From Anthopleura xanthogrammica (lineage: Eukaryota; Cnidaria; Anthozoa; Actiniaria; Actiniidae), in assembly GCA_964019055.1 (NCBI GenBank), contig OZ025209.1:744001-808000 (forward strand): DNA of 64,000 nucleotides, given 5' to 3'. Below, in pieces: positions 44,484 through 58,064 of this stretch. The notes beneath the pieces were generated by a model. It had not been told where the DNA came from, searched no databases, and saw only the letters and a program-made list of their open reading frames with translations. The position numbers and the translations under genes were made by a program. Every line of letters starts with the position of its first letter. The stretch's first letter is position 1.

Positions 44484-47000
44484 GTAAGATGGTTTATAAA
44501 TCTTAGAATAACTTGATATAAACGATGACTTCAGGGTATATTCATTCAAGGCACTTGGATAAAGTGATATCAGGGATACTAGTTGAGACTATTATCATTC
44601 ATAAACTAGAGGCAGCAAAATGAGCAATCGTTTTTAAACAAACTTTGAATATCAAAGAAATTAGAGATTTCTAAGTTTGCAGTAGTTGCGTGCCGGTGTC
44701 TTATCCTAAACTTTCTTCTAGCACAGGCTCGCGATCGTCGAATGATCTTCCTTTGGGTTCAGTTGTGTCTGCAATTGACTCAGCTAAAATCTATTCCTTG
44801 TACACCGTTTGCAAAAATCCGTATTGCTTAAGCACTGAATGCATGCTTCTTTGATGAGTTTTACTAAACAAACAAACGGAATAATTCGATTGACGTCAAA
44901 GCTAAACTACAACAGAAATGAAGCCAAGAAATTATATAGTGTGAATTGGGCAAAAAATGCGCTTAAATGAGAGATTTATGAGTAACCAATGTTGGTCTGG
45001 AGATTAATCAGACGTTGAGGGGTAGGTACTGGGCCTCATTCGAGTACCATGCCTGCTTATTGTAATGAGTATTTATTCTAGGACCTGTGTTATCTCAGAT
45101 AATATAAAAGTCGAAGATATTTGTCTATACACATCTACAGAGCTGCTTTGCTCGTAACACACAAAATATGAAAAATTCAAAAAGTCATTTCGGCAGAAAC
45201 ACCATTCTCTTTCTTTGGGAGTTTAAGTTACAATCTTCGTTCTTTCTACTGTCTGTATCTTGGAACAGTTCAGAAGTATTCATTTAAAGAGAGCATTAAA
45301 TGTTGTGTTTGTTAAGTTAAAGGTCCTTCCATCAAGAGTACTTGAGAAATCTTGGACAACCCAGGCTTATCTCGAAACTTTGAAGAAAAAACACAGGAAA
45401 TACTTGAACGAGTTTGTCTTTGTCTCCAGATGTTTTAAGACGTTTTTACTTTCTGTTTCTTTGATTAAGAACAGAACAAACAAACAACCTTTCTTTCTCT
45501 AGCTCTCACAGATCTATCCTTTCCTTTACGTGGGCCATTTGTCAATCTTGGAAGAAGTGAACTTTTTGTACATTTTTTGGGAGTATTTTGTCTCGGAATT
45601 TATGTTCGTTTTTTCATACTTTTCTCCACAGATGTAAGCCAACTGGGAAGCTGTTTTTTTGTCTTTTGACGTTAAGAATCAAGATGTGAACGAATGTAAT
45701 GTGCCACAGCCCATAAAGATCTTTCACGATGTAAAAAAAACCCAGAAGAATGTAATGAACTGAGGCCTGGCAAGAAACAAAAGTATCAACAGAAAGTCTT
45801 GACGTACTCCAGACTTCCCCGAACATTGACGAAATTATTTCTGAAATTCCCATTTTTTATTCAAAAGTTATTATTTCATAGGACTCGGTGACTCGGTTTA
45901 CAGAGTCGGCTACAGTTTGCTTTTGAGCTCTGTTTTAAGAGCATAGCAAGCGGTTAAGCATTGCGAAATGTTTTCGCCATTTGGAAAAGTTATTATGGAT
46001 TTTAGGCAAGGCTTGAATGATATCCGTAGTGGCTGGTTTGGGCACAGATTAGCTTGCCTGACTATAAGCTTCCTGTGGTTAGTAGAAGCACACTCAACTC
46101 GCTTTCTGTTCACCATACGATTCAAGAAAGATGAACCCAAATGTAAATAGTTGTATGAAAGGAGTTTAATTTTGGACATAAAACTTACAATTTATTCTAT
46201 TTCTGTGTCCTGTCAAGTTAAGAGCGTCGCTCCGTTGACAGAAGAAATATTCAGCAAAAGCATGTTTTTCCTTGTTCTGTTCAATCTATTTCAGGCGTCA
46301 AGTAGACACAACTTCTGCTAAAACACTCTTGTCGGACCGCCTATCGCTTGCTTAAAGAGTATAACATCTTTTAAGAACATTTCAATTCTGTTATCCCAGT
46401 TGCACGGCTGACTCATCAAAGCGCTCAAACACCTTTTCGCGGAACGACTTTTCCAAATGCTCCAAAACCATCAACTCGCGCGTTATCATATCTTACCGAC
46501 CTGGCGCTCAGGCTTCCTCATTGTCTTGCGATTAGAAATGAAATTGTGTGAGGTCTGTGCTGGCTAAAGAACGGAGATGTATAATTGATTTCTAATTCGA
46601 ATCCACGGTTCAAGCTATTAGCTTCGTCATTAGGGTAATCGATTTTTCATCTGTAAGATCGAGTTAGCACTTGCGGACCGGTCGAATGAAGGGGTAGGGA
46701 GAACTTTTAAAACAACATTTGAGGTGGTTAAAAAGGAGCTCTTGTTACAGGTCAACCAGCGCGTTGAAAGCCAATCGTTTTGATCTCGTCTCTCAGCGCT
46801 TGGCTTTGTTTGGCGATGACCGTGTTACTGCATGCTAGGAGAGTTATCTTAAGCCATATTAGACAGTAGAAAATCTGTTGTTTTTAAAGACAATGCTGTG
46901 ATATGAATTCCTCTGAAAGCAAAGCAAATCTGTTTTTCTTGAAGCCTCCCTTCTAGACTCATGAGAGGATATTTTTGCACACGCATTTGTTAACACACCT

Positions 47001-47182
47001 GAAGGACTAAAGAACAGCCCAAGGGGGCTTTCATGTTGGACAACTCTGGTTTAGTGAATGGTTGTGGCAGTTTTCTATTAACGATAGACTTGAAGGACTA
47101 GAGAACAGCCCAAGGGGGCTTTCATGTTGGATAACTCTGGTTTAGTGAATAGTTGTGGCAGTTTTCTATTAACAATAGACTT
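47001..47182. repeat. 91-bp tandem duplication
   Basis: GAAGGACTA(A/G)AGAACAGCCC recurs at 47001 and 47092. The two 91-bp units differ at about four sites, so the duplication is recent. Confidence 0.9.
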
Positions 47183-48214
47183 GTTACGTCAACACACCTG
47201 TAGCGAATATCAAAATGTCACGCAAACCTTGCGCATCTGTACTAAATTTGTACGGTTAAAGAATACCACATTGGAAGAAGCCCTAGCTGTCCATGGCATG
47301 GCCTGCTTTTTTGGGGGGCGAGAAAGTTTTTCTTTATTGACATTAACATATTTTCTTGTAAGTTAAAAAAGGACTTTTACAGACTGATGAGTAGGATGAA
47401 CCTTGGCAAGGAAGAAAGCATTATATAGAAGAAACTCAACTCACATATGCAGTCGTCGAAAATCGAATCAGCGACCTCAAGCTTGAATGACATAGCGGAA
47501 AAAGACAGCGCTTTTGTAGCGCCTGCCACCCAGACTACTCAAAACCATACAATAGAGATTTTCGACACGCGCCCAGCTCTACATAATTTTTTTCTGTGAA
47601 CTGTTCAAAGAGACGATCTGTGGTGTTGTTTCTGGACCACTTTAATTACCCTTATTCCAAAAAAAGAGGAAATAATTGCGGCCTCAGATAACTAACACTA
47701 AACAAAGTGAAAACTAAAATGGGATTTTTCATGAATTTCCGCGCGCCAGTTTTGACCGTGCGCAACTCGTCAGAAATATTCTAAATATAAAAACAACTTC
47801 CAATTTTACGTCAAGAAACTCGAGAAGGTATTTACTCGATTGCTTTATTTCTAGAATAGCTTTCTAATAACAATCTACTGCATTCCGTATCTGCAGTGCA
47901 GATGTTTCACCGCTTGTAGAGGTCGGAATTTTAGAGTCCCTACAACAGGGGTCTTGTTCAGGGATTATGACGACGTAACTAATCCTGTTCATGCTGAACA
48001 CAGGGACAACAGATTTCCCAATTCTGTTATTCACCTTATTTACCTAGCCACATAAGGCGCGTTCAGTTTCTTGCCCGCACTCCAACTCCTAGTCCATCTA
48101 AAAAAGTTCTTTCAGCTAGGTGGCTGGTATCCCAGTGCGCACTTTACCCCTCTGTCCATCAGTCCTTAGTCCTCTGTTTTAAGAGTATTCAAAGCTGAAG
48201 CTACACAGTCGAAA

Positions 48215-48290
48215 CAGACGTGGAAACCCTGAGGATTGAACCTTGGACCTCTGGCTCTGAAGGCCGCGCACTCATCCACTGTAAACTATA
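48215..48290 (-). mobile_element. Degraded tRNA-like SINE head
   Basis: On the minus strand, GGTTCAATCCTCAGGG resembles a B box, and AGTGGATGAGTGCGCGGCC precedes it in A-box position. No body follows. Probably an old SINE fragment, not a working tRNA gene. Confidence 0.35.
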
Positions 48291-48676
48291 GTTACTCTCA
48301 TTCTTACTTTTTTTTCAGTTTTCAACGTTCATTTATTGAAACTTTGGGACACATTCTCCATAGCCATCACTTCCAGGCCATTTCTACAGGGACACCACTA
48401 TGTGGATGGAATCAAACCACAATATTTTTTCTGGGGTTGATAGTTAAAACTAATGAGAAATCTTGGAATGGGGGATCAAAATGAAAGAGAATTTTTGGAA
48501 CGATCAAAGTTTTGTCTGGAAATTTGGATCAATAGAGTAAAAATGATATCAGGGACCATCCGGTGATCAAGTTTCAAAATGAACAGTTGGAGTGAATATT
48601 AGGGATTAGGCATTATATCTTTTGGTAAAAATATATCCAGCAGTCAATGTTTGATACTAAACCATTATTAAAGTCT

Positions 48677-51479
48677 TTAATCAACTTCCTCATCTGGGTT
48701 AAATTTCTTAAAGGTCTTTAGTCGTGCTTCTTCAAGTTTCTCTGGATCTGCCAGATATCCTCGATTCTCTACACTTGTGTAAAATGGCACCAACTTAGAA
48801 GAAGGCTGGGCCCTTCTGGGTACATATTTTCCTTCGAACTTTTCAGGTTTTAGTAATACTCTTAATCCCAGTTTGTTATAATGAGCACAGGTGACTTTCC
48901 CTCCTTGTCGTTCTATTGCTTCTATGGCTGATTGCGATGCTTTACTGACTTCAAGGTTGACCTTGGTTTTGAACCATGAAGAACCCTGGGCAAGATAGAC
49001 AATATTTGGTAGGGTGTCCATTATAGTCTGACAGGACAGCCTCCTAACCCTCCCATCCCTCATAAATAAAAGTGGTTTTGGACGACAAAGAACCCTAGGA
49101 AAGAGAAACAATAGTGGATAGGGTGCCAATCATAGCCTGACAGGGCAGACATGATGTTTATCTTCCACTTCATCCCTCCCTCCCCTCCCCCATAAAAGAG
49201 AAATTGAAACAGATCCCAAGAAAAAAAAAGAGACAATATTTGAATGGGCGTCAATTATACTCTGATAAGGTTTTTCCTATTTTGATTCTCTGTCCCTTTC
49301 CTCCACCCAAGAAAATTGGCTTTGAACCATAAAGAATTCTAAGAGAGGACACAATATCTGATATTGTACTCACTGTGCCCAATAATTTCACTCCGTCCTG
49401 TATCTTGCCTACAGCTCCAGCTCTCCACAAATGGTACATGGTGATAGGTTCGGTAGGGTTAAGTCTCTTACTGTCTATTAAATACTGTACTCTATTTAGG
49501 TTCACAGGCTCGTAAACTTTCTCAAATCTGGACATCAAAATATAAACAAATATGCATGAAAAAAAACATAAACTTTATCTAATTCTGAAGCAACCATTGG
49601 CTGATCTAAGCCAGGCATGGCTTATGCTCAAATTGAATTAGAACTTAGGCCTGGTTTAGAAGTCAAATTTCACATGTGTCAAATCTAATGCAAATGAGAA
49701 AAACCCATTGTTTGAATTCATTTGCATTAGATTTGGCATATGCAAAATTTCAAAGTCTAAACCTGGCCTTATAGCATGTTGGGTTTCATGGCGGGAGGAA
49801 AACTGGAAAACCTGAAGAAAAACCCTCAAATTAAGGGAGAGACTGAACAAACTCCTGTGACATGTGGTCACGAGTCAAGGAATCGAACACAAGACCCCTG
49901 AGGTGAGAAGTGAGTGCACTACTGCTACACTGATCTGATCACCCTCAATTCCCTTAAACAATAAAAGAGAATGACTTACTTGTTTTTAAACCCATGTTTT
50001 GGTATTCTGATATAAAATGGTGTTTGTCCTCCTTCGAACCCCAACCTTGGTTTTGTACCTCTTTGACCTTGACCTTTGTGACCACGCCCACAGGTTTTGC
50101 CACGCCCTGAGCCAGGTCCTCTTCCTTTACGCCGATGCTGTATGTCAAAAAGTAAACCTTAATGATATAGTTTAAATTTATGTATTTCAAATTGCCATAA
50201 AATTTGGTAAACTTTGCATTTATTTATAAATATATGAGGTGAAGAGATAAATATTTCTCCAAGTTTATACAAAAGATGGTCTCAGGAATGATCTGACTGG
50301 GAGACTTTTTGAGCTAACTGCTCATCAGTGACACAAAAATCTCCATCAGGTATATGACACTCCTGCTCATTTATCAAACAACCACATCTAGAAGGAGCTT
50401 GTGTGATGTTTTTATAGGCACTCTGGAAATGCATGAAGGGGGCTGAACTCTTAATTAGTTAATATCTTCTACATTTTCACACCTGATCCCTTACCTCCTT
50501 TCCTCTCCTCCCTTCAACACATACGCATACTCCTAGTCTTGTACACAAAATTACATGTAGGTCTTGAAGCAGTTAAATGGGAGTTGGGATTCACTTTCTT
50601 TTTTGGGCTGGTAAAATGGGATTTCACACACCGGGTCTGGGATTAATGCATTACTGGGATTGGGATTAAACTCAGACTGAGATTTTGCATGACTAGGACT
50701 GGGATTTTGGAAAATGTTGGGCTGGGAAATGAGATTGGGATCACCACCCCCCTTCAGGACCCTCTTACATGTACAATGTACAAGTATACTAAATATATAT
50801 TCAAATTTTCGCGCCCACTTTCAATGCTGTTCTGAACAGTCCTTGAGTAGAGAAACCATCTTGAAGAATTTTTTGACATGGTTTTTTGTACTAAACCACA
50901 TTCTACAGATTCTAATAGAATGGTTTTTGAATAAGAATTCTAATTAACAATTAGAAGACGAACTCGAGATTTCTATCGGCTGATAGTTGACGAGGGGCTC
51001 CGGCCCCGAGTCAACTATCAAAGCCGATAGAAATCGAGAGTGAGTCTTCTAATTGTTTTAGTAAAAATCTCAACTAAACTATACTATACTAAACTAAACT
51101 AAACTTCACAAAAGCGCGAAGGAAAAGCCGCCATTTTTTCAAAACAAGTCCGGCTTTCTCTACCCACTATCTATCGGCTGATAGATAGTGAGTACGTTAG
51201 CCAATCAGAATGCAGGATTTGCAATAGTATAGTAGTAGAATTTTACTAATACGACTTATTTGAGCTTACTATCATAGACAGCCCACAACACACACACACA
51301 TGCACAAGCAAAGTCATTCCAGTTGTTAGGATGGAAATCATTAAAATTATGTTTCCAACATGAGGAAGTATCATTCTTACCGTTATAAACGCCTCTGGTA
51401 TATCTCTAATGTTGTTTAAAGCTACACGAGGGAGCTTTTTTAGAGCAGAGAGATTCTTTTGCACATAGCAGGTCGCCAT
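48677..51479 (-). CDS. MRPL15: Mitochondrial large-subunit ribosomal protein L15, 4 exons, complete
   Basis: uL15m, a structural protein of the mitochondrial large ribosomal subunit. Exons in coding order: 51381-51479, 49980-50137, 49374-49527, 48677-48985; 720 nt, 239 residues (human 296, so the C-terminus is shorter). The N-terminus ([21 protein letters not shown]) is basic and amphipathic, fitting a mitochondrial presequence. Exon 2 holds the L15 glycine/arginine loop ([21 protein letters not shown], then GFEGGQTP and RIPKHGF). Exon 3 has [11 protein letters not shown] and exon 4 [18 protein letters not shown] and [16 protein letters not shown], all matching human MRPL15. The start lies inside a YY1-like AAGATGGCGA and directly next to a 42-bp minisatellite. 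Intron 3 consists of diverged tandem copies of its own 3' splice region. Confidence 0.94.
48965..49373. repeat. MRPL15: Diverged ~105-130-bp tandem repeats filling MRPL15 intron 3
   Basis: Four units start near 48965, 49072, 49201 and 49318. Shared landmarks are TTTTGAACCAT..AGAA, ACAATATTTG and TCTGA(C/T)A(G/A)G. The first unit carries the real 3' splice site and the first codons of exon 4; the fourth runs into the donor of exon 3. On the minus strand units two and four keep an AG at the splice-site position. Confidence 0.7.
49582..49950 (-). mobile_element. SINE interrupted by a MITE, MRPL15 intron 2
   Basis: Minus-oriented SINE with one tail unit, the CATGTTGGGTTT body and a tRNA-like head (GATTCCTTGACTC B box). 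The body is split by the 121-bp MITE at 49648-49768. Confidence 0.75.
49648..49768. mobile_element. 121-bp PIF/Harbinger-like MITE nested in a SINE
   Basis: Ends GGCCTGGTTTAGA and, inverted, GGCCAGGTTTAGA; subterminal CATTTGCATTAGATTTG / CAAATCTAATGCAAATG arms pair. TTA is duplicated at 49645-49647 and 49769-49771, and the SINE consensus continues on both sides, so the ends are exact. Confidence 0.8.
50946..51058. mobile_element. Near-perfect 113-bp palindrome (foldback element)
   Basis: ACAATTAGAAGAC at the left mirrors GTCTTCTAATTGT at the right; TTTCTATCGGCT..TAGTTGAC mirrors GTCAACTATC..AGCCGATAGAAA; the centre is GGGGCTCCGGCCCC. A partial second palindrome with CTATCGGCTGATAG lies at 51171-51188. 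No coding capacity. Confidence 0.8.
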
Positions 51480-51492
51480 CTTGGAACACGTG
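51474..51492 (-). promoter_or_regulatory. MRPL15: E-box plus YY1-like site at the MRPL15 start
   Basis: On the minus strand CACGTG (51487-51492) is followed by CCAAGATGGCG with the start codon inside. Both are frequent in promoters of nuclear genes for mitochondrial ribosomal proteins in other animals; use here is inferred. Confidence 0.45.
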
Positions 51493-51494
51493 AT

Positions 51495-51660
51495 AACACA
51501 GGAAGCCCAGTCTGCGAAATGGGAGATAAGTCTTCGAACACAGGAAGCCCAGTCGGCGAAATGGGAGATAAGTCTTCGAACACAGGAAGCCCAGTCGGCG
51601 AAATGGGAGATAAGTCTTCGAACACAGGAAGCCCAGTCGGCGAAATGGGAGATAAGTTTT
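51495..51660. repeat. 42-bp minisatellite at the MRPL15 start
   Basis: About four units of 42 bp, each with ACAGGAAGCCCAGTC and AAATGGGAGATAAG, beginning 16 bp upstream of the MRPL15 start codon. As 42 is a multiple of three, both strands stay open (repeated SPVGEMGDKS on plus, ISPTGLPVFE on minus). ACAGGAAG resembles an ETS-family site. Confidence 0.9.
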
Positions 51661-51797
51661 AGGATTCGATTCTCATTATTAGTTATATATTTTATTGCTG
51701 TTGCTGTCTCTTAAATTGCTTTAAATTACTGCCAAAAATTTCCTTATGAATGTAAAAAAAATGTCAAGGTTTTCTTAAAGGATGAGAAAATTTCCTT

Positions 51798-52106
51798 TCC
51801 TGTTCCTCCCGGAATAGCGGTGTTGGGGTCGAAATCTCCAGCGTAGCCGTAAGTCCATACGATGCTTCAGCACTGGATGTCTGGTAGTATGGTCCTGGTT
51901 ATTTTTAATCAATCAATCAAAATAAAAATAACCCCCAAAACATTTCCCCTTGGCAGATTTTAAATGGTTCAATTTGGAAAGAACAAGAGGAATATCCTAA
52001 GATGTGCATGCGCGTTAAGGTGGCTCCTCACAATTGTGGACGGGTCGAGGAAGGTTTCAGTGGGTTTCGGAGAAAACCTCCCTCTCATAATCATGAAAAA
52101 GTCAAT
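51798..52106 (-). repeat. Duplicated upstream block, copy B (before MRPL15)
   Basis: Reverse complement of the block at 25256-25583 with small indels. It lies between orphan gene B and MRPL15, ending about 320 bp before the MRPL15 start, in the same orientation to the gene as copy A has to MCPH1. NRF1-like GTGCATGCGCG at 52004-52014. Confidence 0.85.
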
Positions 52107-52384
52107 ATCAATTATTTTCGTTGTATTTAAGAGAAAACTTTAGGCACAGCTATGTTTACGAAAAGGCTGTGTTTCTTTTATTTCATTTCTTTCCGACCTT
52201 AAAACTAAACAAGGGTATGTAATAATTATTCTGGAGTGTAGAGTGGCATCACCTAATTTAGAGAGATGACGGTATTGTTCAAATAATTGACTCGCAGTCA
52301 CTGCGTATGTGCCATCTCGGAGATCTTACTCGAAAACAGACGCCGTATAAGCCGTCTGAGAACGGTACTGATAGCGCTAGCCTT

Positions 52385-53377
52385 TCAGTAATATACTCGA
52401 GTATTTGATTGTTCTCTTGCAGACAACCAGTCGTTCAACTTGCTCCTCAATACATCCATGTTTTGTTCATTGAGAATTGATTCTTGTCCTGGTATGTTCA
52501 GACTGAGGTCCCATTCTTCAAACTCTTGTTTATCTTCGATGTATTCAAAGTCCTGTCGAGTTTCGTCTTCACTGTTACATTCATCATGTACTGGACTAAA
52601 TACCTCCTCTATCTGAACTTCACAACTAAATTCACATTTTTGTTCTTCCTTTTCGGAGACCGAGAATAATTTTCCTAAAAGAATTTTAAAGTTTTGTGCA
52701 ACGAGCACGGAATCTTGCTCAGGAATGTTGATAACAAAATCATAGTTTAAGAATTCGAATCGATCTTCATGGAACTCAAATTCCATTTTTTCCACATCAA
52801 ACTGAGGGGCTTCGTACGAGATGAAAAATTCATCAGTCTCTTTGTACGGCCGCTCGATTGTCTGCAGAGCGACCGGTCGGTCCAAACAGGGTAGTCTCTC
52901 GTTGTTCCAACCTGCAAACATGGGCACGTCTGACTGGGTTCTGCATGCGGTTGACTCCTGCACTTCAATTGACGGAACAACACTGACCCTTTGAGTTAAC
53001 TGATAGCTGTTGAAGGAAGCATCTCCATACTGTTGGCTCTGACCGTACTGGTTAATGTGTTCATAGTACGATACCATGTCACCTGACTCTACTCCTCCAG
53101 CAACTCTTGAACAGCCAGCCGCGTACATGGTACCTTGTGAATTACGGGGGTAATCTGGTTGAAAAACACCGCCCGAACCCAGTGACGACTGGTGGTGGTA
53201 AACTTGATATTCCTGTGTATAAACTTTGTTGAATTCCTCTTCGAACACTGCATTACTTTGGTACTGGACTTTACCAACAACAGTCCAATAGCTTGGTTCT
53301 TGGTAGTGCGATGTTTGGTAAGAATCCATTATACCATAGACTGGCAGTTGAGAATAATAATTTTCTTGGCTTAACAT
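52385..53377 (-). CDS. Orphan intronless protein, copy B, sister of 16676-18166
   Basis: Not recognised. One frame of 330 residues from MLSQENYYSQ. A core of about 120 residues ([16 protein letters not shown] ... [12 protein letters not shown]) is closely similar to copy A, including [35 protein letters not shown] and WNNER. The rest differs: the N-terminus is shorter and Tyr-rich, and the C-terminal half is acidic with an internal repeat (INIPEQDSVLVAQN and LNIPGQESILNEQN). The copy A start aligns in frame with an ATG at 53477-53479, but a TAG follows 20 codons later, so either translation starts at 53377 or the gene is decaying. AATAAA (minus) lies at 52177-52182. Open frame and composition argue for a live gene; function unknown. 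Confidence 0.65.
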   Translation of the reverse strand: MLSQENYYSQLPVYGIMDSYQTSHYQEPSYWTVVGKVQYQSNAVFEEEFNKVYTQEYQVYHHQSSLGSGGVFQPDYPRNSQGTMYAAGCSRVAGGVESGDMVSYYEHINQYGQSQQYGDASFNSYQLTQRVSVVPSIEVQESTACRTQSDVPMFAGWNNERLPCLDRPVALQTIERPYKETDEFFISYEAPQFDVEKMEFEFHEDRFEFLNYDFVINIPEQDSVLVAQNFKILLGKLFSVSEKEEQKCEFSCEVQIEEVFSPVHDECNSEDETRQDFEYIEDKQEFEEWDLSLNIPGQESILNEQNMDVLRSKLNDWLSAREQSNTRVYY

Positions 53378-53570
53378 CAGTACTAGGAGAAGTCTTTCTA
53401 TTCCAATTTTCCTATTCTAAATATTACAGTATCTGAAGTGATTATCGACTTCAACTGAAGTAAGTTCAGCCAACACCATTGTTACGTCGAAGCGCGCGCT
53501 CATATCGCTCGAGATTGTAGCCGGAAATTGTGGACGTCATTCTATGGGATTTCATTTACCGCGCGCTGGT
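53378..53570 (-). promoter_or_regulatory. Upstream region of orphan gene B
   Basis: Contains a GCGCGCG tract near 53492-53499, TGACGTCC near 53533-53540 and a TTTATACC box near 53570, in an order like the CpG-rich lead of copy A. An ATG at 53477-53479 shares the ACGTAA.AATGGT context with the copy A start. Confidence 0.4.
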
Positions 53571-53646
53571 ATAAATGACCAGGAACTATATTGGTCTATG
53601 CAGCATTGGAAGGGAAAATTCTCTTCGGAATAGACCTCTTTAGCAT

Positions 53647-53813
53647 GGGAGTAACGTTTTTTTCATTTCAGACCACGTGTCATTCCCTACAGTATCATTT
53701 CCTTGTTTAACGGTGTACATGTAAAGACTCATGAATATCGATACAACTCAAACAAAGAACCTTATTCTCAAGAGAATGACACGCGGTTTGAAATGGGAAA
53801 AAACATAACGCCC
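53647..53813. mobile_element. ATGTGTCATTC-family MITE, intact copy
   Basis: GGGAGTAACGTTTTTTTC and, inverted, GGGCGTTATGTTTTTTCC at the ends; ACCACGTGTCATTC and GAATGACACGCGGT inside; about 167 bp. It sits about 170 bp upstream of the gene B ATG context. Confidence 0.7.
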
Positions 53814-54468
53814 AAGCTAAACTTAACTACCCACCCATATATCCCTATAGAAGAGTTGACAACATCATTTATATTATGTTCTCCATACTTGTAACGTTTA
53901 TGCACTTTTGACATTACAAATTTATCAAAACGTGAAGACTAAACATATTGCGTATTTACATATTGCGTATATTTCAACAGAAAGGCCGTTAGTTTTCAAC
54001 GACTGAGCGAGTTCAACAAAAAAACATTCTTTATAATCTTGGATTTTCTGAAGCAATCCCCAGAAAGAAAGTAATAATACTCAAGGAACTGTGGCTTGAA
54101 ATATGAATTGCCTTTGAAGAGCTTCGCCGTCTCGATTTAAATTTAAACATTGTTTTAGATTGTTATTCCAATTTCTTGGAAATGAAATTCTTCCAACTAT
54201 ACCCTGCATATAGAAGTAATTTGTTGCATTCATACATTAATAGTGAGCAGGAGAGTCAGATAGAAAAAGACAGTTAATAAAACATAAATAGTGCTCCGAG
54301 AAATGGCTTTAAATTCAAAGTATTTTTTACTGTTGAGGAGTAACCTCTTTGATCCCAGTAAACTCTGAAAAGAATCTTTCACTGGGATGATTCCAGTCAA
54401 TCTGACCAGGAAGTCCTCGTCATTCCATTAGCAGCAGTTTTTTATCATGTACGTACATGGTTCTTTTC

Positions 54469-58064
<3,596 letters not shown>

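Larger units (their letters stand above)
44484..48676. other. ID downstream intron/UTR and intergenic region
   Basis: Contains the unresolved ID second exon (candidate acceptor near 44721 or 44726), a 91-bp tandem duplication at 47001-47182 and a degraded tRNA-like SINE head near 48215-48290. Several 60-90 residue frames (45260-45502, 45614-45853, 47124-47366) have no recognised domain. No further gene supported. Confidence 0.45.

Noticed and set aside
45260..45853. Frames MEQFRSIHLKRAL... (plus) and MGISEIISSMFGEV... (minus)
   Set aside because: No family match, no supporting splice sites, and lie in the probable ID 3' region. Could be revisited with RNA data.
48215..48290. tRNA gene
   Set aside because: B-box-like and A-box-like words exist but no acceptor-stem pairing or anticodon arm could be drawn; more likely an old SINE head.
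50575..50750. Repeated TGGGATT words, considered as interstitial telomeric sequence
   Set aside because: The unit is not TTAGGG and is irregular; simple degenerate repeat only.
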